NCBI RefSeq assembly: GCF_000381765.1
Contig: NZ_KB907074.1
Coordinates: forward strand, 186,001-250,000
DNA: 64,000 nucleotides
From: [Zimmermannella] faecalis ATCC 13722
GTDB taxonomy: Bacteria; Actinomycetota; Actinomycetes; Actinomycetales; Microbacteriaceae
Reading direction: 5' to 3'
The notes below the pieces were generated by a model. It saw only the letters and a list, made by a program, of their open reading frames with translations, did no database searches and was not told the DNA's origin. Shown here one piece after another: positions 46,698-59,142 of this stretch (its first letter is position 1; each line of letters starts with the position of its first letter). The translations under genes were made by a program, and so were the position numbers.

Positions 46698-49367
46698 ATG
46701 CTCACCGCTGAAATCAAACGCCGCTTTCTCACCTACTTCGAGGAGCGCGGACACACCGTGGTTCCCTCCGCCTCGCTCGTGAGCGACGACCCCACCGTCA
46801 TGTTCACGATCGCCGGCATGGTGCCGTTCATCCCGTACATGACCGGGATGGTTCCCGCGCCGTATCCGCGCGCGACGAGCGTGCAGAAGTGCATTCGCAC
46901 GAATGACATCGAAGAGGTTGGCAAGACGCCGCGCCACGGCACCTTCTTCCAAATGGGCGGCAACTTCTCGTTCGGTGACTACTTCAAGCGCGAGGCGATC
47001 GAGTTCGCCTACACGTTCCTCACCATGCCGACGAGCGAGGGCGGCCTCGGCTTCAACCACGAAGACCTCTGGGTGACCGTCTATAAGGGCGACGAGGAGG
47101 CGTACGAGGCCTGGCTCGAGCTTTCGGAGATTCCCGCCGAGCGGATTCAGAAGCTTGGCGAAGACACGAACTACTGGTCGGCCGGCAAGCCCGGTGGCCC
47201 CGCGGGGCCGGACTCCGAGATCTTCTTCGATCGCGGCCCCGAATACGGTGTTGATGGCGGCCCCGCGACCGACGACGACCGCTACGTCGAGATCTGGAAC
47301 CTCGTGTTCATGCAGTACGAACGCGGCGCCGACCTCGGTGACGGCACCTTCGAGCTGCTCGGCGACCTGCCGCAGCGCAACATCGACACCGGCATCGGCC
47401 TCGAGCGCATCGCGTTCCTGCTGCAGGGCGTCGACAACATGTACGAGACCGACCAGGTGCGCCCGGTGCTCGACCGCGCGAGCGAGCTCTCGGGCCGCGC
47501 CTACGGGGCGAACCACGACGACGATGTGCGGCTGCGAGTGGTTGCCGACCACGTGCGCTCGTCGCTCATGCTCATTAGTGACGGCGTGCAGCCGAGCAAC
47601 GAGGGCCGCGGCTACATTCTGCGCCGCCTCCTGCGCCGCGTTGTCCGCAACATGCGCCTGCTCGGCGTCGAGACCGCGACGTTCCCCGAGCTCTTCCCGG
47701 TGTCGATGGCCGCGATGCGCGACGCGTACCCCGAGGTCGAGGCCGACTTCGACCGCATCAGCCGCATTGCCTACGCCGAAGAAACGACGTTCCTGCGCAC
47801 GCTCGCGCAGGGCAACGCGATCTTCGATGAGGCCGTCGCCCGGGCGAGCGATGCGGGATCGACCGTGCTCGACGGCGCGACCGCGTTCAAGCTCCACGAC
47901 ACCTTCGGGTTCCCCATCGACCTCACGCTCGAGATGGCCGAAGAATCGGGGCTCCGCGTCAACCGCGAGAAGTTCGACGAGCTCATGCTCGCGCAGGTTG
48001 AGCGTGCGAAGGCGGATGCGCGGGCCCGGCGGTCGTCGCTCGCCGACCTCACGGTCTACCGCGAGTTCCGCGGGCTCGGCGAAACGGCGTTCGTCGGCTA
48101 CGACGCGCTCGAGACCGAATCCGAGGTGCTCGGCATCATCGTCGACGGCGCAAGCGTCACGGCTGCCCGTGCGGGCGACACGGCCGAACTCATCGTGGGG
48201 GAGACGACGCTCTACGCCGAGGCCGGTGGCCAGGACGCCGACCAGGGTTGGCTGCGCTCGCCCGCGGGCGGCTTCAGCTCGCGCGTACTCGACGTGCAGC
48301 GGCCCGTGCAGGGCCTGATCGCGCACACCGTCGAGGTGACCGAGGGCGAGATCGGCGTGGGCGACCGCGTCGAGACCGTCGTCGATGGTCGGTACCGCCG
48401 GCAGGCCTCGGAGGCGCACACCGCGACCCACCTCATCCATGCCGCCCTGCGCGACACGCTCGGGGCCGACGCGCACCAGACCGGTTCGTACAACAAGGCC
48501 GGCTACATGCGTCTCGACTTCTCGTGGAGCGACGCCCTGTCGGGCGAAACCCGCAGCGAGATCGAAGAGATCGCGAACGGCGCCGTGCGCCGCGACTACG
48601 AGGTCATCACGCGCGAGATGTCGCTCGACGACGCGAAGGCGCTCGGCGCCCGCGCGCTGTTCGGCGAGAAGTACGGCAGCCGAGTGCGCATGGTCGAGAT
48701 CGGTGGCGAGTGGTCGCGGGAACTCTGCGGTGGCACGCACGTCGACACGTCGGCGCAGGTCGGCATCGTCAACCTCGTGGGCGAGTCGAGCGTCGGCGCG
48801 ACGAACCGTCGCGTTGAGGCGCTCGTCGGCCGCACCGCATTCGAGGAGTTTGCGACCGAGCGCGCGCTCGTGCGCGAGCTCTCGACGGGGCTGCGCGTGC
48901 CTCGAGAACAGGTCACGACCCGCGTGCACGACCTGCTCGGTGAACTCAAGCAGGCGCAGAAGCGCATCGCCGAGCTCGAGTCGGCGCAGCTGCGCGCCCG
49001 CATTCCCGAGTTGCTTGCCACGGCCGAGCGCGTCGGCGACGTCACCTTCATTGGTGCCTGGCTCGGCACCGTCGGCGGCGCCGACGACGTGCGACAGCTC
49101 ACCCTCGAGCTGCGCGAGCGTCTCGGGAGCGAGGCCGCGGTCGTTGCCCTCATCGGCGCCGCGAACGACAAGCCATCGGTCGTCGTCGCGACGAACCAGG
49201 CGGCGCGCGACGCTGGCGCGAATGCCGGCGCGCTCGTGAAGGCCGCCTCGGGTGCGCTGGGTGGCGGTGGCGGTGGCAAGCCCGACGTCGCGCAGGGCGG
49301 CGGTCAGGATGCGTCGAAGCACGCTGAGGCGATCGCGGCCGTCACCGCCGCGCTCCGGGCGAACTAG
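46698..49367 (+). CDS. alaS: Alanine--tRNA ligase
   Basis: Charges tRNA-Ala and edits mischarged serine or glycine. The 889-residue product has the class II core (TSVQKCIRTNDIEEVGKT, FFQMGGNFSFGDYFK) and the editing domain with zinc-binding HTATHLIHAAL and CGGTHVDTSAQ. A C-terminal coiled-coil/C-Ala domain with a GGGGGKPDVAQGGG tail completes it. The ruvX start overlaps its stop codon by one base. Confidence 0.96.
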   Translation: MLTAEIKRRFLTYFEERGHTVVPSASLVSDDPTVMFTIAGMVPFIPYMTGMVPAPYPRATSVQKCIRTNDIEEVGKTPRHGTFFQMGGNFSFGDYFKREAIEFAYTFLTMPTSEGGLGFNHEDLWVTVYKGDEEAYEAWLELSEIPAERIQKLGEDTNYWSAGKPGGPAGPDSEIFFDRGPEYGVDGGPATDDDRYVEIWNLVFMQYERGADLGDGTFELLGDLPQRNIDTGIGLERIAFLLQGVDNMYETDQVRPVLDRASELSGRAYGANHDDDVRLRVVADHVRSSLMLISDGVQPSNEGRGYILRRLLRRVVRNMRLLGVETATFPELFPVSMAAMRDAYPEVEADFDRISRIAYAEETTFLRTLAQGNAIFDEAVARASDAGSTVLDGATAFKLHDTFGFPIDLTLEMAEESGLRVNREKFDELMLAQVERAKADARARRSSLADLTVYREFRGLGETAFVGYDALETESEVLGIIVDGASVTAARAGDTAELIVGETTLYAEAGGQDADQGWLRSPAGGFSSRVLDVQRPVQGLIAHTVEVTEGEIGVGDRVETVVDGRYRRQASEAHTATHLIHAALRDTLGADAHQTGSYNKAGYMRLDFSWSDALSGETRSEIEEIANGAVRRDYEVITREMSLDDAKALGARALFGEKYGSRVRMVEIGGEWSRELCGGTHVDTSAQVGIVNLVGESSVGATNRRVEALVGRTAFEEFATERALVRELSTGLRVPREQVTTRVHDLLGELKQAQKRIAELESAQLRARIPELLATAERVGDVTFIGAWLGTVGGADDVRQLTLELRERLGSEAAVVALIGAANDKPSVVVATNQAARDAGANAGALVKAASGALGGGGGGKPDVAQGGGQDASKHAEAIAAVTAALRAN

Positions 49368-49822
49368 TGCGCCGCGGAGTCCGCTTCGCGGTCGACGTTG
49401 GTAAGGCTCGCATCGGGGTTGCCCGCAGCGACCCCGATGGCCTGCTCGCCGTGCCGGTCGAGACGGTCGCCCGCGACCTCTCGGGGGAGACCCACATCGC
49501 CCGGCTCGCGGACCTCGTCGACGAGTACGGCGTGTTCGAGGTCATCGTGGGGCATCCGCTCAATCTCCGGGGTGAGTCGACGCCCTCGACCGACGACGCG
49601 ATCGCGGTCGCCCGCGCGCTCGCCGCCGCGATCGAGGTGCCCGTGCGGCTGCTCGACGAACGCCTCACCACGGTCTCGGCAGCGAAGCAGTTTCGTGCGA
49701 GCGGCAGGCAGGCGTCGCGGTCACGAGACAAGATCGACCAGGCCGCGGCGGTAGTACTGTTGCAGGATGCGCTTGACCGCGAACGCTCCAGCGGCAACCC
49801 ACCCGGCACCGAACTCGACTAA
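49367..49822 (+). CDS. ruvX: Holliday junction resolvase-like protein RuvX (YqgF)
   Basis: A 151-residue RNase H-fold nuclease linked to pre-16S rRNA processing and recombination. The acidic residues are in FAVDVGKARIGVA, VIVGHPLNLRGE, LLDERLTT and DKIDQAAAVVLLQ. GTG start overlaps the alaS stop (TAGTG). The alaS-ruvX-mltG-aroE order is conserved in actinobacteria. Confidence 0.92.
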   Translation: MRRGVRFAVDVGKARIGVARSDPDGLLAVPVETVARDLSGETHIARLADLVDEYGVFEVIVGHPLNLRGESTPSTDDAIAVARALAAAIEVPVRLLDERLTTVSAAKQFRASGRQASRSRDKIDQAAAVVLLQDALDRERSSGNPPGTELD

Positions 49823-49837
49823 CCAGCGAGGAGCCTC

Positions 49838-51235
49838 GTGAACGACGAAGATCACCAGCAGCCAGACGAACGCGATCAGCCGCTGAGCCGCCGCGAGGCC
49901 CGCGAGCGCGAGCGCGAACGGCTCGCGCAGGAGCTGCGTTCGCAGAACACGGGGCCGATCGAGCTTCCTGAGACGGAGACAGACGCGGGCGCACAGAGCG
50001 ATCGTGCGGAGTACGAGGCCGCGGCCGCCGCGATTCCCGTGGCGGGCACGAACAGGCGCGATGAGCCCGACGACGCGACGCGCCCGGCTACCGAGGCCGA
50101 GCCCGAGCACGACCCCGTCGCGGAGATCTTTAGCGAGACCATCGACGAGCGAGCCGGTCGCGGTCGGCGCCCGAAGCGGCACGGACGCTGGCGCGGCTGC
50201 CTCGTGCTGCTCGTCGCGCTCGCGCTCGTAATCACGGGCGGGGTGGTCGGCTGGAACCTCGTCGGCGACCGCATTCTCGGCATGTTCGGCGTGCACAACG
50301 ACGACTACGAGGGCGACGGAAACGGCACCGAGGTCGACTTCAGCATTCTCGAGGGCGACACGGGCACCTCGATCGCCGACCGGCTCGAAGAACACGGCGT
50401 CATCAAAGAGTCGAGCGCCTTCGTTCGGGTGGTCATGGAGCAGCCGGAAGAACCATCGTTCTATCCGGGCACCTACGCGCTCCAGGAAGAGATGAGCGCC
50501 GCCTCGGCACTGAGCGTGCTCACCGACGAGACCGCACGCATTGAGAACACCGTGACGATTCCCGAGGGAACCGTTGCTCGGGACGTCTACACGCTCATCG
50601 AGTCGAACGTCGGCATCCCCGTGGCCGATCTCGAGGCCGCGGCCGAGGATCCGCAGTCGTTCGGGCTGCCGGAAGAGGCGACCACACTCGAGGGATTCCT
50701 GTTCCCCGCGACCTACACGTTCGATAACGGGGTCGACGCGACCACCGTGCTCCAGACGATGGTCGACCGCACCTACCAGTCGCTCGATGCGGCTGGTGTG
50801 CCCGACGACCAGGTGTGGGACGTCATTCGCATGGCCTCACTCGTCGAGAAGGAAGCCCGCATCACCGAGGACTTCTACAAGGTCGCTCGCGTCTTCTACA
50901 ACCGCCTCGACATCGACATGCCGCTGCAGTCTGACGCAACCGTCACCTACGGCACGGGCGAGTATGACCGTGCCGCGACGACCGACGACGAGCGCGGCGA
51001 CGACTCGAACCCGTACAACACGTACGCGCACACGGGCATGATTCCGGGCCCGATCTCGAACCCGGGCGACACCGCGATCGATGCGGCGATGAACCCGGCC
51101 GACGGGTCGTGGCTCTACTTCGTCACGGTGAATCAGGAGACCGGCGAGACCGTGTTCTCCGACACCTACGAGGAGCACCTACAGGCCGTTGACCAGTGGC
51201 AGCAGTGGCTCGAAGACAACCCCGACTACGGCTGA
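49838..51235 (+). CDS. mltG: Endolytic transglycosylase MltG
   Basis: Membrane-bound glycan lyase thought to end nascent peptidoglycan strands. The 465-residue product has a charged cytoplasmic region (about 115 residues, longer than in most bacteria), one membrane segment (about 119-140), a LysM-like segment, and the YceG domain with catalytic glutamate E337 in MASLVEKEAR. The product-binding PYNTYAHTGMIPGPI is also present. GTG at 49838 has GAGGAG upstream; aroE starts 2 bp after its stop. Confidence 0.92.
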   Translation: MNDEDHQQPDERDQPLSRREARERERERLAQELRSQNTGPIELPETETDAGAQSDRAEYEAAAAAIPVAGTNRRDEPDDATRPATEAEPEHDPVAEIFSETIDERAGRGRRPKRHGRWRGCLVLLVALALVITGGVVGWNLVGDRILGMFGVHNDDYEGDGNGTEVDFSILEGDTGTSIADRLEEHGVIKESSAFVRVVMEQPEEPSFYPGTYALQEEMSAASALSVLTDETARIENTVTIPEGTVARDVYTLIESNVGIPVADLEAAAEDPQSFGLPEEATTLEGFLFPATYTFDNGVDATTVLQTMVDRTYQSLDAAGVPDDQVWDVIRMASLVEKEARITEDFYKVARVFYNRLDIDMPLQSDATVTYGTGEYDRAATTDDERGDDSNPYNTYAHTGMIPGPISNPGDTAIDAAMNPADGSWLYFVTVNQETGETVFSDTYEEHLQAVDQWQQWLEDNPDYG

Positions 51236-51237
51236 TC

Positions 51238-52137
51238 ATGACCCACGACGACCACGACTACTGGCGGGTACCCGACGGCTACTCGTCGGCCGAGCCCGCG
51301 GGCCGGGGCGGGAGCCAGCGCCTCGCCGTGCTCGGCGACCCCGTCGAGCACTCGCGCTCGCCGCAGCTCCAGCTCGCGGCGTATCGCGCGCTCGGCCGCC
51401 GCTGGGAGTATTCGCGGTGGCGCATTCCGGCCGGTGGGCTCGCCGCGGCGCTCACGGGTCGCGGACACGGCTGGCGCGGGTTTTCGGTGACGGCGCCGCT
51501 CAAGGCCGAGGCGCTCGCCTTCGCTGGGTCGGTGAGTGAGGATGCGCGCCGCAGCGGCGCGGTGAACACGCTCGTGTTCGATTCGCTCGAGCCCGGTGCG
51601 CCCGCGCGGGGCGAGAACACCGACATCCCCGGCATCGTCGTGGCGTTCGCCGAACGCGGGGTTACCGAACTGCGGGGCACCGCCCAGGTGCTCGGCGCGG
51701 GGGAGACGGCGGCGAGCGCGGCGATCGCGGCGCAGCGTCTCGGCGCGGAGTGCGTTGAGGTGTATGCACGCAGGCCCGAGCGCGCACGGGCCCTTGCGGA
51801 ACGCCTCGGCGCGGACGTCACGGCCCATGCGCTTGCCGACTGGCGCGTTGGACGCGAGGTCGCCCTCGTCGTCGACACGGTTCCCCGCGGCTACTCGCCC
51901 GAGGAACACCTCCTGGGCGACCTCGGCGATACTGCGCTGCTCTCGGCCGCCTACGACCCGTGGCCGACGCCGCTCGCGGAACGCTGGCTCGCGGCCGAGG
52001 CACCGGTCGTCACGGGCCTCGACATGCTCCTGCACCAAGCGGTGTATCAGGTGCGACTGTTTGGCGGTGCGCCGATCGACGAGCCCGTGCCAAACGAGCC
52101 CGCTGTGCTCGAGCGGATGCGCGCGGCCCTGGCCTGA
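51238..52137 (+). CDS. aroE: Shikimate dehydrogenase
   Basis: Reduces 3-dehydroshikimate to shikimate with NADPH. The 299-residue product has the substrate motif GDPVEHSRSPQLQ, the catalytic lysine in FSVTAPLKAEAL (more often NVTxPxK), the aspartate in GENTDIPG, and the nucleotide loop LGAGETAASAA. ATG at 51238 is two bases past the mltG stop. It may be a divergent AroE paralogue, but the context with aroCKB supports the standard role. Confidence 0.9.
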   Translation: MTHDDHDYWRVPDGYSSAEPAGRGGSQRLAVLGDPVEHSRSPQLQLAAYRALGRRWEYSRWRIPAGGLAAALTGRGHGWRGFSVTAPLKAEALAFAGSVSEDARRSGAVNTLVFDSLEPGAPARGENTDIPGIVVAFAERGVTELRGTAQVLGAGETAASAAIAAQRLGAECVEVYARRPERARALAERLGADVTAHALADWRVGREVALVVDTVPRGYSPEEHLLGDLGDTALLSAAYDPWPTPLAERWLAAEAPVVTGLDMLLHQAVYQVRLFGGAPIDEPVPNEPAVLERMRAALA

Positions 52138-52203
52138 CCGTGCTGGTTCGGCTGCCCTGCGGCTCGGGTAACCGGCGGGGGTGAGCGGACGCGCGGCTCG
52201 TGC

Positions 52204-52209
52204 GAGAAT
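52204..52209 (+). promoter_or_regulatory. -10-like box before aroC
   Basis: GAGAAT ends 7 nt before the aroC ATG. GGGGGA overlaps the same gap but is too close to act as a normal ribosome site, so the transcript may be leaderless. Confidence 0.35.
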
Positions 52210-52215
52210 GGGGGA

Positions 52216-53484
52216 ATGCTTCGTTGGCTCACTGCGGGGGAGTCTCACGGCCCCGAACTGCTCGCTGTACTTGAGGGATTGCCCGCCGGCGTCCCCATTT
52301 CCCTCGCGGAGGTGCAGGCCGACCTCGCGCGGCGCAAGCTCGGCCACGGTCGCGGCGGCCGCATGAAGTTCGAACAGGACGAGCTCACGCTTTCGTCGGG
52401 CGTGCGGCATGGCGTGACGATCGGCTCGCCCCTTGGCATTCGCATTCAGAACACCGAGTGGCCGAAGTGGACCGAGGTCATGAGCCCCGAGCCGGTCGGG
52501 CCGGAGGTGTTCGAGACCGGCCGTGGACGTAAGCTCACCCGCCCCCGCCCCGGCCACGCCGACCTCGTTGGCATGCAGAAGTATGGCTTCGACGAGGCGC
52601 GTCCCGCGCTCGAGCGCGCGAGCGCCCGCGAGACGGCTGCGCGCGTCGCGCTCGGCGCCGTCGCGAAGAAGTTCCTCGCCGAGCTCGGCATCGGCACCGT
52701 GAGCCACACGGTCTCGATCGGCGAGGTGCGGCTCGCTGACGATATCGAGCGTCCGCTGCCGAACGACGTCGAGCGCCTCGACTCCGATCCCGTGCGCTGT
52801 ATCGACGCCGCGACGAGCGCCGCCATGGTCGACCGCATCGACGAGATCCGAAAGACAGGCGACACGATCGGTGGGCAGACCGAGGTGCTCGTCTACGGGC
52901 TGCCACCGGGAATCGGATCGTACGTGCACTGGGACCGCCGCCTCGACAGCCGCCTCGCGGGCGCGCTCATGAGCATCCAGGCGATCAAGTCGGTCGAGGT
53001 CGGTGACGGCGTCGAGACGACCCGCCGGCCCGGCAGCGCGGCGCACGACCCGCTCTACGCCGTCGATGGCGAGATTCGCCGTGCCTCCGACCGCGCTGGC
53101 GGTATTGAGGGCGGCATGACGACCGGCGGCGTGCTCCGCGTGCGGGTCGGCATGAAGCCGATCGCGACCGTGCCACACGCACTGCACACGGTCGACGTCG
53201 CGACCGGCGAGAACGCGACGGCCCACCATCAGCGCTCCGACGTCACCGCCGTGCCGGCGTCGGGCGTCGTCGCCGAGGCGATGACGGCGCTCATCATCGC
53301 CGACGCGCTCCTTGAGAAGTTCGGCGGTGACTCCCTCGCCGAGGTCCGACGCAATATTTCAGGGTACCTCGAGGCGATTCCCGCGCACCTCGCAACCAAC
53401 CCTGAGCTTGTCGACCCGGACACCGTGACGGGCGACGTCGACGAGACGCCGATGGGCGACTCCGTGAGCGAGTGGCGCGTATGA
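52216..53484 (+). CDS. aroC: Chorismate synthase
   Basis: Converts EPSP to chorismate using reduced flavin. The 422-residue product has the signatures [27 protein letters not shown], [20 protein letters not shown] segment and [11 protein letters not shown]. It is of normal length. The stop overlaps the aroK start by 4 nt, and aroB follows, giving most of the shikimate pathway in one block. Confidence 0.96.
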   Translation: MLRWLTAGESHGPELLAVLEGLPAGVPISLAEVQADLARRKLGHGRGGRMKFEQDELTLSSGVRHGVTIGSPLGIRIQNTEWPKWTEVMSPEPVGPEVFETGRGRKLTRPRPGHADLVGMQKYGFDEARPALERASARETAARVALGAVAKKFLAELGIGTVSHTVSIGEVRLADDIERPLPNDVERLDSDPVRCIDAATSAAMVDRIDEIRKTGDTIGGQTEVLVYGLPPGIGSYVHWDRRLDSRLAGALMSIQAIKSVEVGDGVETTRRPGSAAHDPLYAVDGEIRRASDRAGGIEGGMTTGGVLRVRVGMKPIATVPHALHTVDVATGENATAHHQRSDVTAVPASGVVAEAMTALIIADALLEKFGGDSLAEVRRNISGYLEAIPAHLATNPELVDPDTVTGDVDETPMGDSVSEWRV

Positions 53485-54020
53485 GCCTCGTGTTTATTGG
53501 TCCGCCGGCGGCGGGCAAGTCGAGGGTCGGTAAGCGGCTCGCCCGCAAGCTCGGCGCGACGTACGCCGATACCGACAAGCTCATTGCCCGTGAACACGGG
53601 GCGATCTCGCAGCTGATCCCCGAGCGCGGTGAGGCCGAGTTCCGTCGAATTGAGCGCAACACCGTGCAGGCGGCCCTCGCCGCCTACGAGGTCGTGTCGC
53701 TCGGCGGCGGGGCGATTCTCGATGAAGACACCCAGGCGCAGCTCTCGAGCGGCGAGCACACCGTCGTGCTGCTCGTCGCGACGCCCGAGGCGATCGAGGA
53801 GCGGATTCGCGGCAAGTCGAACCGGCCGCTCCTCAGCGGCATTGACTCGTGGGTCGCGACCTATGAGGCCCGCCGGCCGATCTACGAGCGACTCGCCCAC
53901 GTCACCGTCGACACGAGCCGTCGGCCCATGTGGCAGGTGACGAATGAGGTGCACCGGTACCTCAAGCGCACCGGGTCGCCGCTCATCCGCACGGCGAGCC
54001 CGGCGCAGTCCGGCAATTAG
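53481..54020 (+). CDS. aroK: Shikimate kinase
   Basis: Phosphorylates shikimate with ATP. The 179-residue product has the P-loop GPPAAGKS (residues 7-14), the shikimate-binding [11 protein letters not shown], and [13 protein letters not shown] at 53481 overlaps the aroC stop (ATGA); a GTG three codons earlier is less likely. It precedes aroB by 39 bp. Confidence 0.93.
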   Translation: MSLVFIGPPAAGKSRVGKRLARKLGATYADTDKLIAREHGAISQLIPERGEAEFRRIERNTVQAALAAYEVVSLGGGAILDEDTQAQLSSGEHTVVLLVATPEAIEERIRGKSNRPLLSGIDSWVATYEARRPIYERLAHVTVDTSRRPMWQVTNEVHRYLKRTGSPLIRTASPAQSGN

Positions 54021-54059
54021 CCCACCCGACTTCAGGCAACTCGGTAACCAGGAGGATTC

Positions 54060-55151
54060 TTGACCCAGCACATCACGAAGCTTGAGGCCCCGGGCCCGCA
54101 CGGCCCCGTGCTCGTCGGCCGAGGCCTCATTCGCGACCTCGATGCGCACCTGCCCGAGGTGTTCGGTGAGTTGCCCGACCAGATTTTCATCATTCACCAG
54201 CCCTCGCTCGCGCAGGTCGCCGAGAACCTGCGCGTGCAGCTCGCGCCGCACTTCCGCCGCGTGCTCATGGCCGAGATTCCGGATGCGGAAGACGCGAAGC
54301 GCGTGCAGGTCGCGGAATGGTTGTGGCAGCTGCTCGGCCAGAGTGACTTCACCCGCTCCGACGCGATCATCGGGCTCGGCGGGGGAGCCACGACGGACCT
54401 CGCGGGGTGGGTCGCCGCGGCGTGGCTGCGCGGCGTGCGCGTGCTCCAGATTCCGACGACGGTGCTCGGCATGGTTGACGCCGCTATCGGCGGCAAGACG
54501 GGCATCAATACGAACGAGGGCAAGAACATGGTTGGCGCGTTCCACCCGCCCGCCGGCGTTGTGGTCGACCTCGACATCCTCGACAGCCTCTCGCGCAACG
54601 AACTCGTGACCGGCTTTACCGAGGCCGTCAAGATCGGGTTCATTCACGCTCCCGAGATCCTCGATCTCATTGAGGCCGATCCCGAGCGCGCGACCGATCC
54701 GGCAACCGACGAGTTCCGCCGCATCCTCGAGCTCGCGATTCAGTACAAGCTCGATGTCACGGCGGCCGACCTGCGCGAGAGCGGGCAGCGCGAGATGCTC
54801 AACTACGGGCACACGCTCGGCCACGCGATCGAGCACACGGAGCGCTACCAGTGGCGCCACGGCGCGGCCGTCGCCATCGGGATGCACTTTGCGGCCGAGT
54901 TGGCACGGCTCTCTGGCCGACTCAGCGACGCTGCGGCCGACCGACACCTTCGCATCCTTGAGCTCCTCGGCCTCCCCACGGGGTATCCGGCCGACCGCTG
55001 GCCGACCCTGCTCTCGGTCATGCACCGTGACAAGAAGGCCCGCGGGCAGCTACTTCGGTTTGTCGTGCTCGATGACATCGGGCATCCGACCATCATGACG
55101 GCCCCCGACGAGAGCCTCATGTTCGCCGCCTACCAGGAGATCGCCTCCTAG
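54060..55151 (+). CDS. aroB: 3-dehydroquinate synthase
   Basis: Cyclises DAHP to 3-dehydroquinate with NAD and a divalent metal. The 363-residue product has GGGATTDLAGWVAAAWLRG, the KTGINTNEGKNMVG substrate loop, and the metal ligands in GHTLGHAIEH and the later histidine around HRDKKARG. The start is a TTG at 54060, four bases after a perfect AGGAGG. No ATG gives the conserved N-terminus. Confidence 0.95.
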   Translation: MTQHITKLEAPGPHGPVLVGRGLIRDLDAHLPEVFGELPDQIFIIHQPSLAQVAENLRVQLAPHFRRVLMAEIPDAEDAKRVQVAEWLWQLLGQSDFTRSDAIIGLGGGATTDLAGWVAAAWLRGVRVLQIPTTVLGMVDAAIGGKTGINTNEGKNMVGAFHPPAGVVVDLDILDSLSRNELVTGFTEAVKIGFIHAPEILDLIEADPERATDPATDEFRRILELAIQYKLDVTAADLRESGQREMLNYGHTLGHAIEHTERYQWRHGAAVAIGMHFAAELARLSGRLSDAAADRHLRILELLGLPTGYPADRWPTLLSVMHRDKKARGQLLRFVVLDDIGHPTIMTAPDESLMFAAYQEIAS

Positions 55152-55167
55152 TCAGGCCTCGGCGCGC

Positions 55168-55173
55168 TATGCT
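55168..55173 (+). promoter_or_regulatory. -10 box of efp-nusB
   Basis: TATGCT lies 36 nt before the efp ATG. The short leader carries GAAAGGAA. A distinct -35 is not seen. Confidence 0.45.
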
Positions 55174-55203
55174 TGAGCGTCGAAAATTTGAAAGGAACCC
55201 CAG

Positions 55204-55767
55204 ATGGCAACCACCGCTGATATCCGCAATGGCGTTGTGCTCATCATCGACGGTCAGCTCTGGCAGGTAATCGAGTTCCAGCACGTCAAGCCCGGAAAGG
55301 GTGGCGCCTTCGTGCGCACGAAGCTGAAGAACATCGTGCAGGGCAAGACGGTCGACCGCACGTTCAACGCTGGTGCGAAGATCGAGACCGCCACGGTCGA
55401 TCGCCGCGACTTCCAGTACCTCTACCAGGACGGCGACGGCTTCGTCTTCATGGACCAGGAAGACTACGACCAGCTCACGGTGTCGTCGACCATCGTCGGC
55501 GACGGCGCGAAGTTCATGCTCGAGCAGCAGCAGGTGCAGATCGCGCTGTACCAGGGCGAGCCGCTTTACATCGAGCTCCCCGCCTCGGTCGTGCTCGAAA
55601 TCACCTACACCGAGCCCGGCCTGCAGGGCGACCGCTCGAACGCGGGAACCAAGCCCGCGACCGTCGAGACTGGCGCGGAGATTCAGGTGCCGCTCTTTCT
55701 CGAGCAGGGCACCCGCGTCAAGGTGGACACCCGCACGGGTGACTACCTGGGCCGCGTGAACGACTAG
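55204..55767 (+). CDS. efp: Elongation factor P
   Basis: Relieves ribosome stalling at consecutive prolines. The 187-residue product has an N-terminal KOW-like domain with the tip loop [12 protein letters not shown] (K32 at the position modified in other bacteria) and two OB domains. Whether the lysine is modified here cannot be read from sequence. Its stop overlaps the nusB start by one base (TAGTG). Confidence 0.96.
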   Translation: MATTADIRNGVVLIIDGQLWQVIEFQHVKPGKGGAFVRTKLKNIVQGKTVDRTFNAGAKIETATVDRRDFQYLYQDGDGFVFMDQEDYDQLTVSSTIVGDGAKFMLEQQQVQIALYQGEPLYIELPASVVLEITYTEPGLQGDRSNAGTKPATVETGAEIQVPLFLEQGTRVKVDTRTGDYLGRVND

Positions 55768-56186
55768 TGAGCGCTCGCACCAAGGCGCGCAAGCGCGCGA
55801 TGGACATGCTGTTTGTCGCCGATGTCATGCAGCGCGACCTTCGCGACGTGCTGGCCGACGAGCAGGCGAAGGCGCTCGGTGAGCCGGAGCGCGAGGCGTC
55901 GTGGCGCTACGCCCGAGACATCGTGACGGGGTACCTCGAGTACGAGCACGACATCGACACCCGCATCGAAGCGACCGCGAAGGACTGGACCCTCGAGCGC
56001 ATGCCGAGCGTCGACGCCGCGATCCTGCGGATCGGCGCCTGGGAGATCCTTTACAACGACGAGGTGCCAGTTGAGGTGGCGATCAACGAGGCGATCTCGG
56101 CCGCCAGCGAGTACTCCACCGACGACTCGTCGCGATTCATCAGCGGAGTGCTCGGCGCAATCGCCGACGCCGCGAAGGCCTCCTAG
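55767..56186 (+). CDS. nusB: Transcription antitermination factor NusB
   Basis: Binds boxA RNA with S10 in rRNA antitermination. The 139-residue all-helical product has the family N-terminus SARTKARKRAMDMLF, the middle segment LERMPSVDAAILRIGAWEIL, and DSSRFISGVLGAIADA. GTG start overlapping efp; a hairpin terminator follows. Confidence 0.94.
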   Translation: MSARTKARKRAMDMLFVADVMQRDLRDVLADEQAKALGEPEREASWRYARDIVTGYLEYEHDIDTRIEATAKDWTLERMPSVDAAILRIGAWEILYNDEVPVEVAINEAISAASEYSTDDSSRFISGVLGAIADAAKAS

Positions 56187-57831
<1,645 letters not shown>

Positions 57832-57835
<4 letters not shown>

Positions 57836-59142
57836 ATCTCCTGCTGACCGGGGGCCGCCCCTACGGCGAAGCAGCTCGCGACGTCCTCGTGCGCGACGGC
57901 ATCATCGCCGAAATCGCCGAGGCCGGCACGATCACCGCCCCCGACGAATGCGACACGATCGATGTCACCGGGCAGGTGCTGCTCCCGGGTCTGGTCGATC
58001 TACACGTGCACCTGCGCGAGCCCGGCTTCGAGTCGTCGGAGACCGTCGCGAGCGGTTCCCGCGCCGCGGCGAAGGGTGGCTTCACCACGATTTTCGCGAT
58101 GCCGAACACATCGCCAGTGCAAGACACCGCGGGGGTCGTTGAAGCGGTCTGGGCGCTCGGACGCGACGCCGGGCTCGTCGACGTGCGGCCCATCGGCGCC
58201 GTCACGGTCGGCCGGGCCGGCGAACAGCTCGCCGAACTCGGCTCGATGGCGACCTCACGCGCCGGCGTCCGGGTGTTCTCCGACGACGGCGACTGCGTGC
58301 ACGATCCGCTGCTCATGCGCCGCGCGCTCGAGTACGTGCGCGCGTTCGACGGGGTCGTCGCGCAGCACGCCCAGGAACCGAAACTCACGATCGGCGCCCA
58401 GATGCACGAGGGCGCCGTTTCGGCCGAGCTCGGGCTCGGGGGATGGCCGGCGGCGGCAGAAACCTCGATCATCGCGCGCGACGCGCTGCTCGCCGAGCAG
58501 ACCGGATCGCGCGTCCACGTCTGCCACGTGTCGACCGCGGCGTCGGTCGACGTCGTGCGCTGGGCAAAGGCGCGCGGGATTGCGATCACCGCCGAGGTAA
58601 CGCCGCACCACCTCGTGCTCACCGACGAGCGGGTGCGCGGATTCGACGCCCGCTTCAAGGTCAACCCGCCGCTTCGTACCGAGGCCGATGTCGAAGCCCT
58701 CCGCGAGGCGCTCGCCGACGGCACGATCGACATCGTCGCGACCGACCACGCGCCGCATCCGCGCGATGCGAAGGAGCGCGAGTGGGATCACGCCGCGATG
58801 GGCATGGTCGGGCTCGAGAGTTCCCTGCGCGTCGTCGTCGCGACGATGGTCGAGACCGGCGCGATCGGCTGGCGCGATGTCGCCCGGGTCATGAGCGAGG
58901 CGCCGGCACAAATCGGCGGGGCGACCGAGGCCGGTCGCCCGATCGCGGTCGGCGAGCGAGCCGACCTCACGGCCTTTGACCCGTCCTCGGGCGGGGTCTT
59001 CACCGAGGCCGATCTCGCTGGAAAATCTGTGAACTCACCGTTCCTCGGCGCGCCGCTGCCGGGAGCTGTCACCACGACCGTCTACCGGGGTGTCGTCACC
59101 CTGCGCGACGGCCGCATCGTCGATCCGGGAGAGGAGAACTAG
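57832..59142 (+). CDS. pyrC: Dihydroorotase
   Basis: Cyclises carbamoyl aspartate to dihydroorotate. The 436-residue product is a class I dihydroorotase. The zinc-binding H58 and H60 are in [19 protein letters not shown] holds the substrate contact, and the late [15 protein letters not shown] gives the catalytic aspartate. Starts inside the pyrB stop; its own stop overlaps the next gene by one base. Confidence 0.95.

Noticed and set aside
46551-49322. A 923-codon minus-strand open frame opposite alaS
   Set aside because: Antisense shadow of alaS with the same biased composition as the others.
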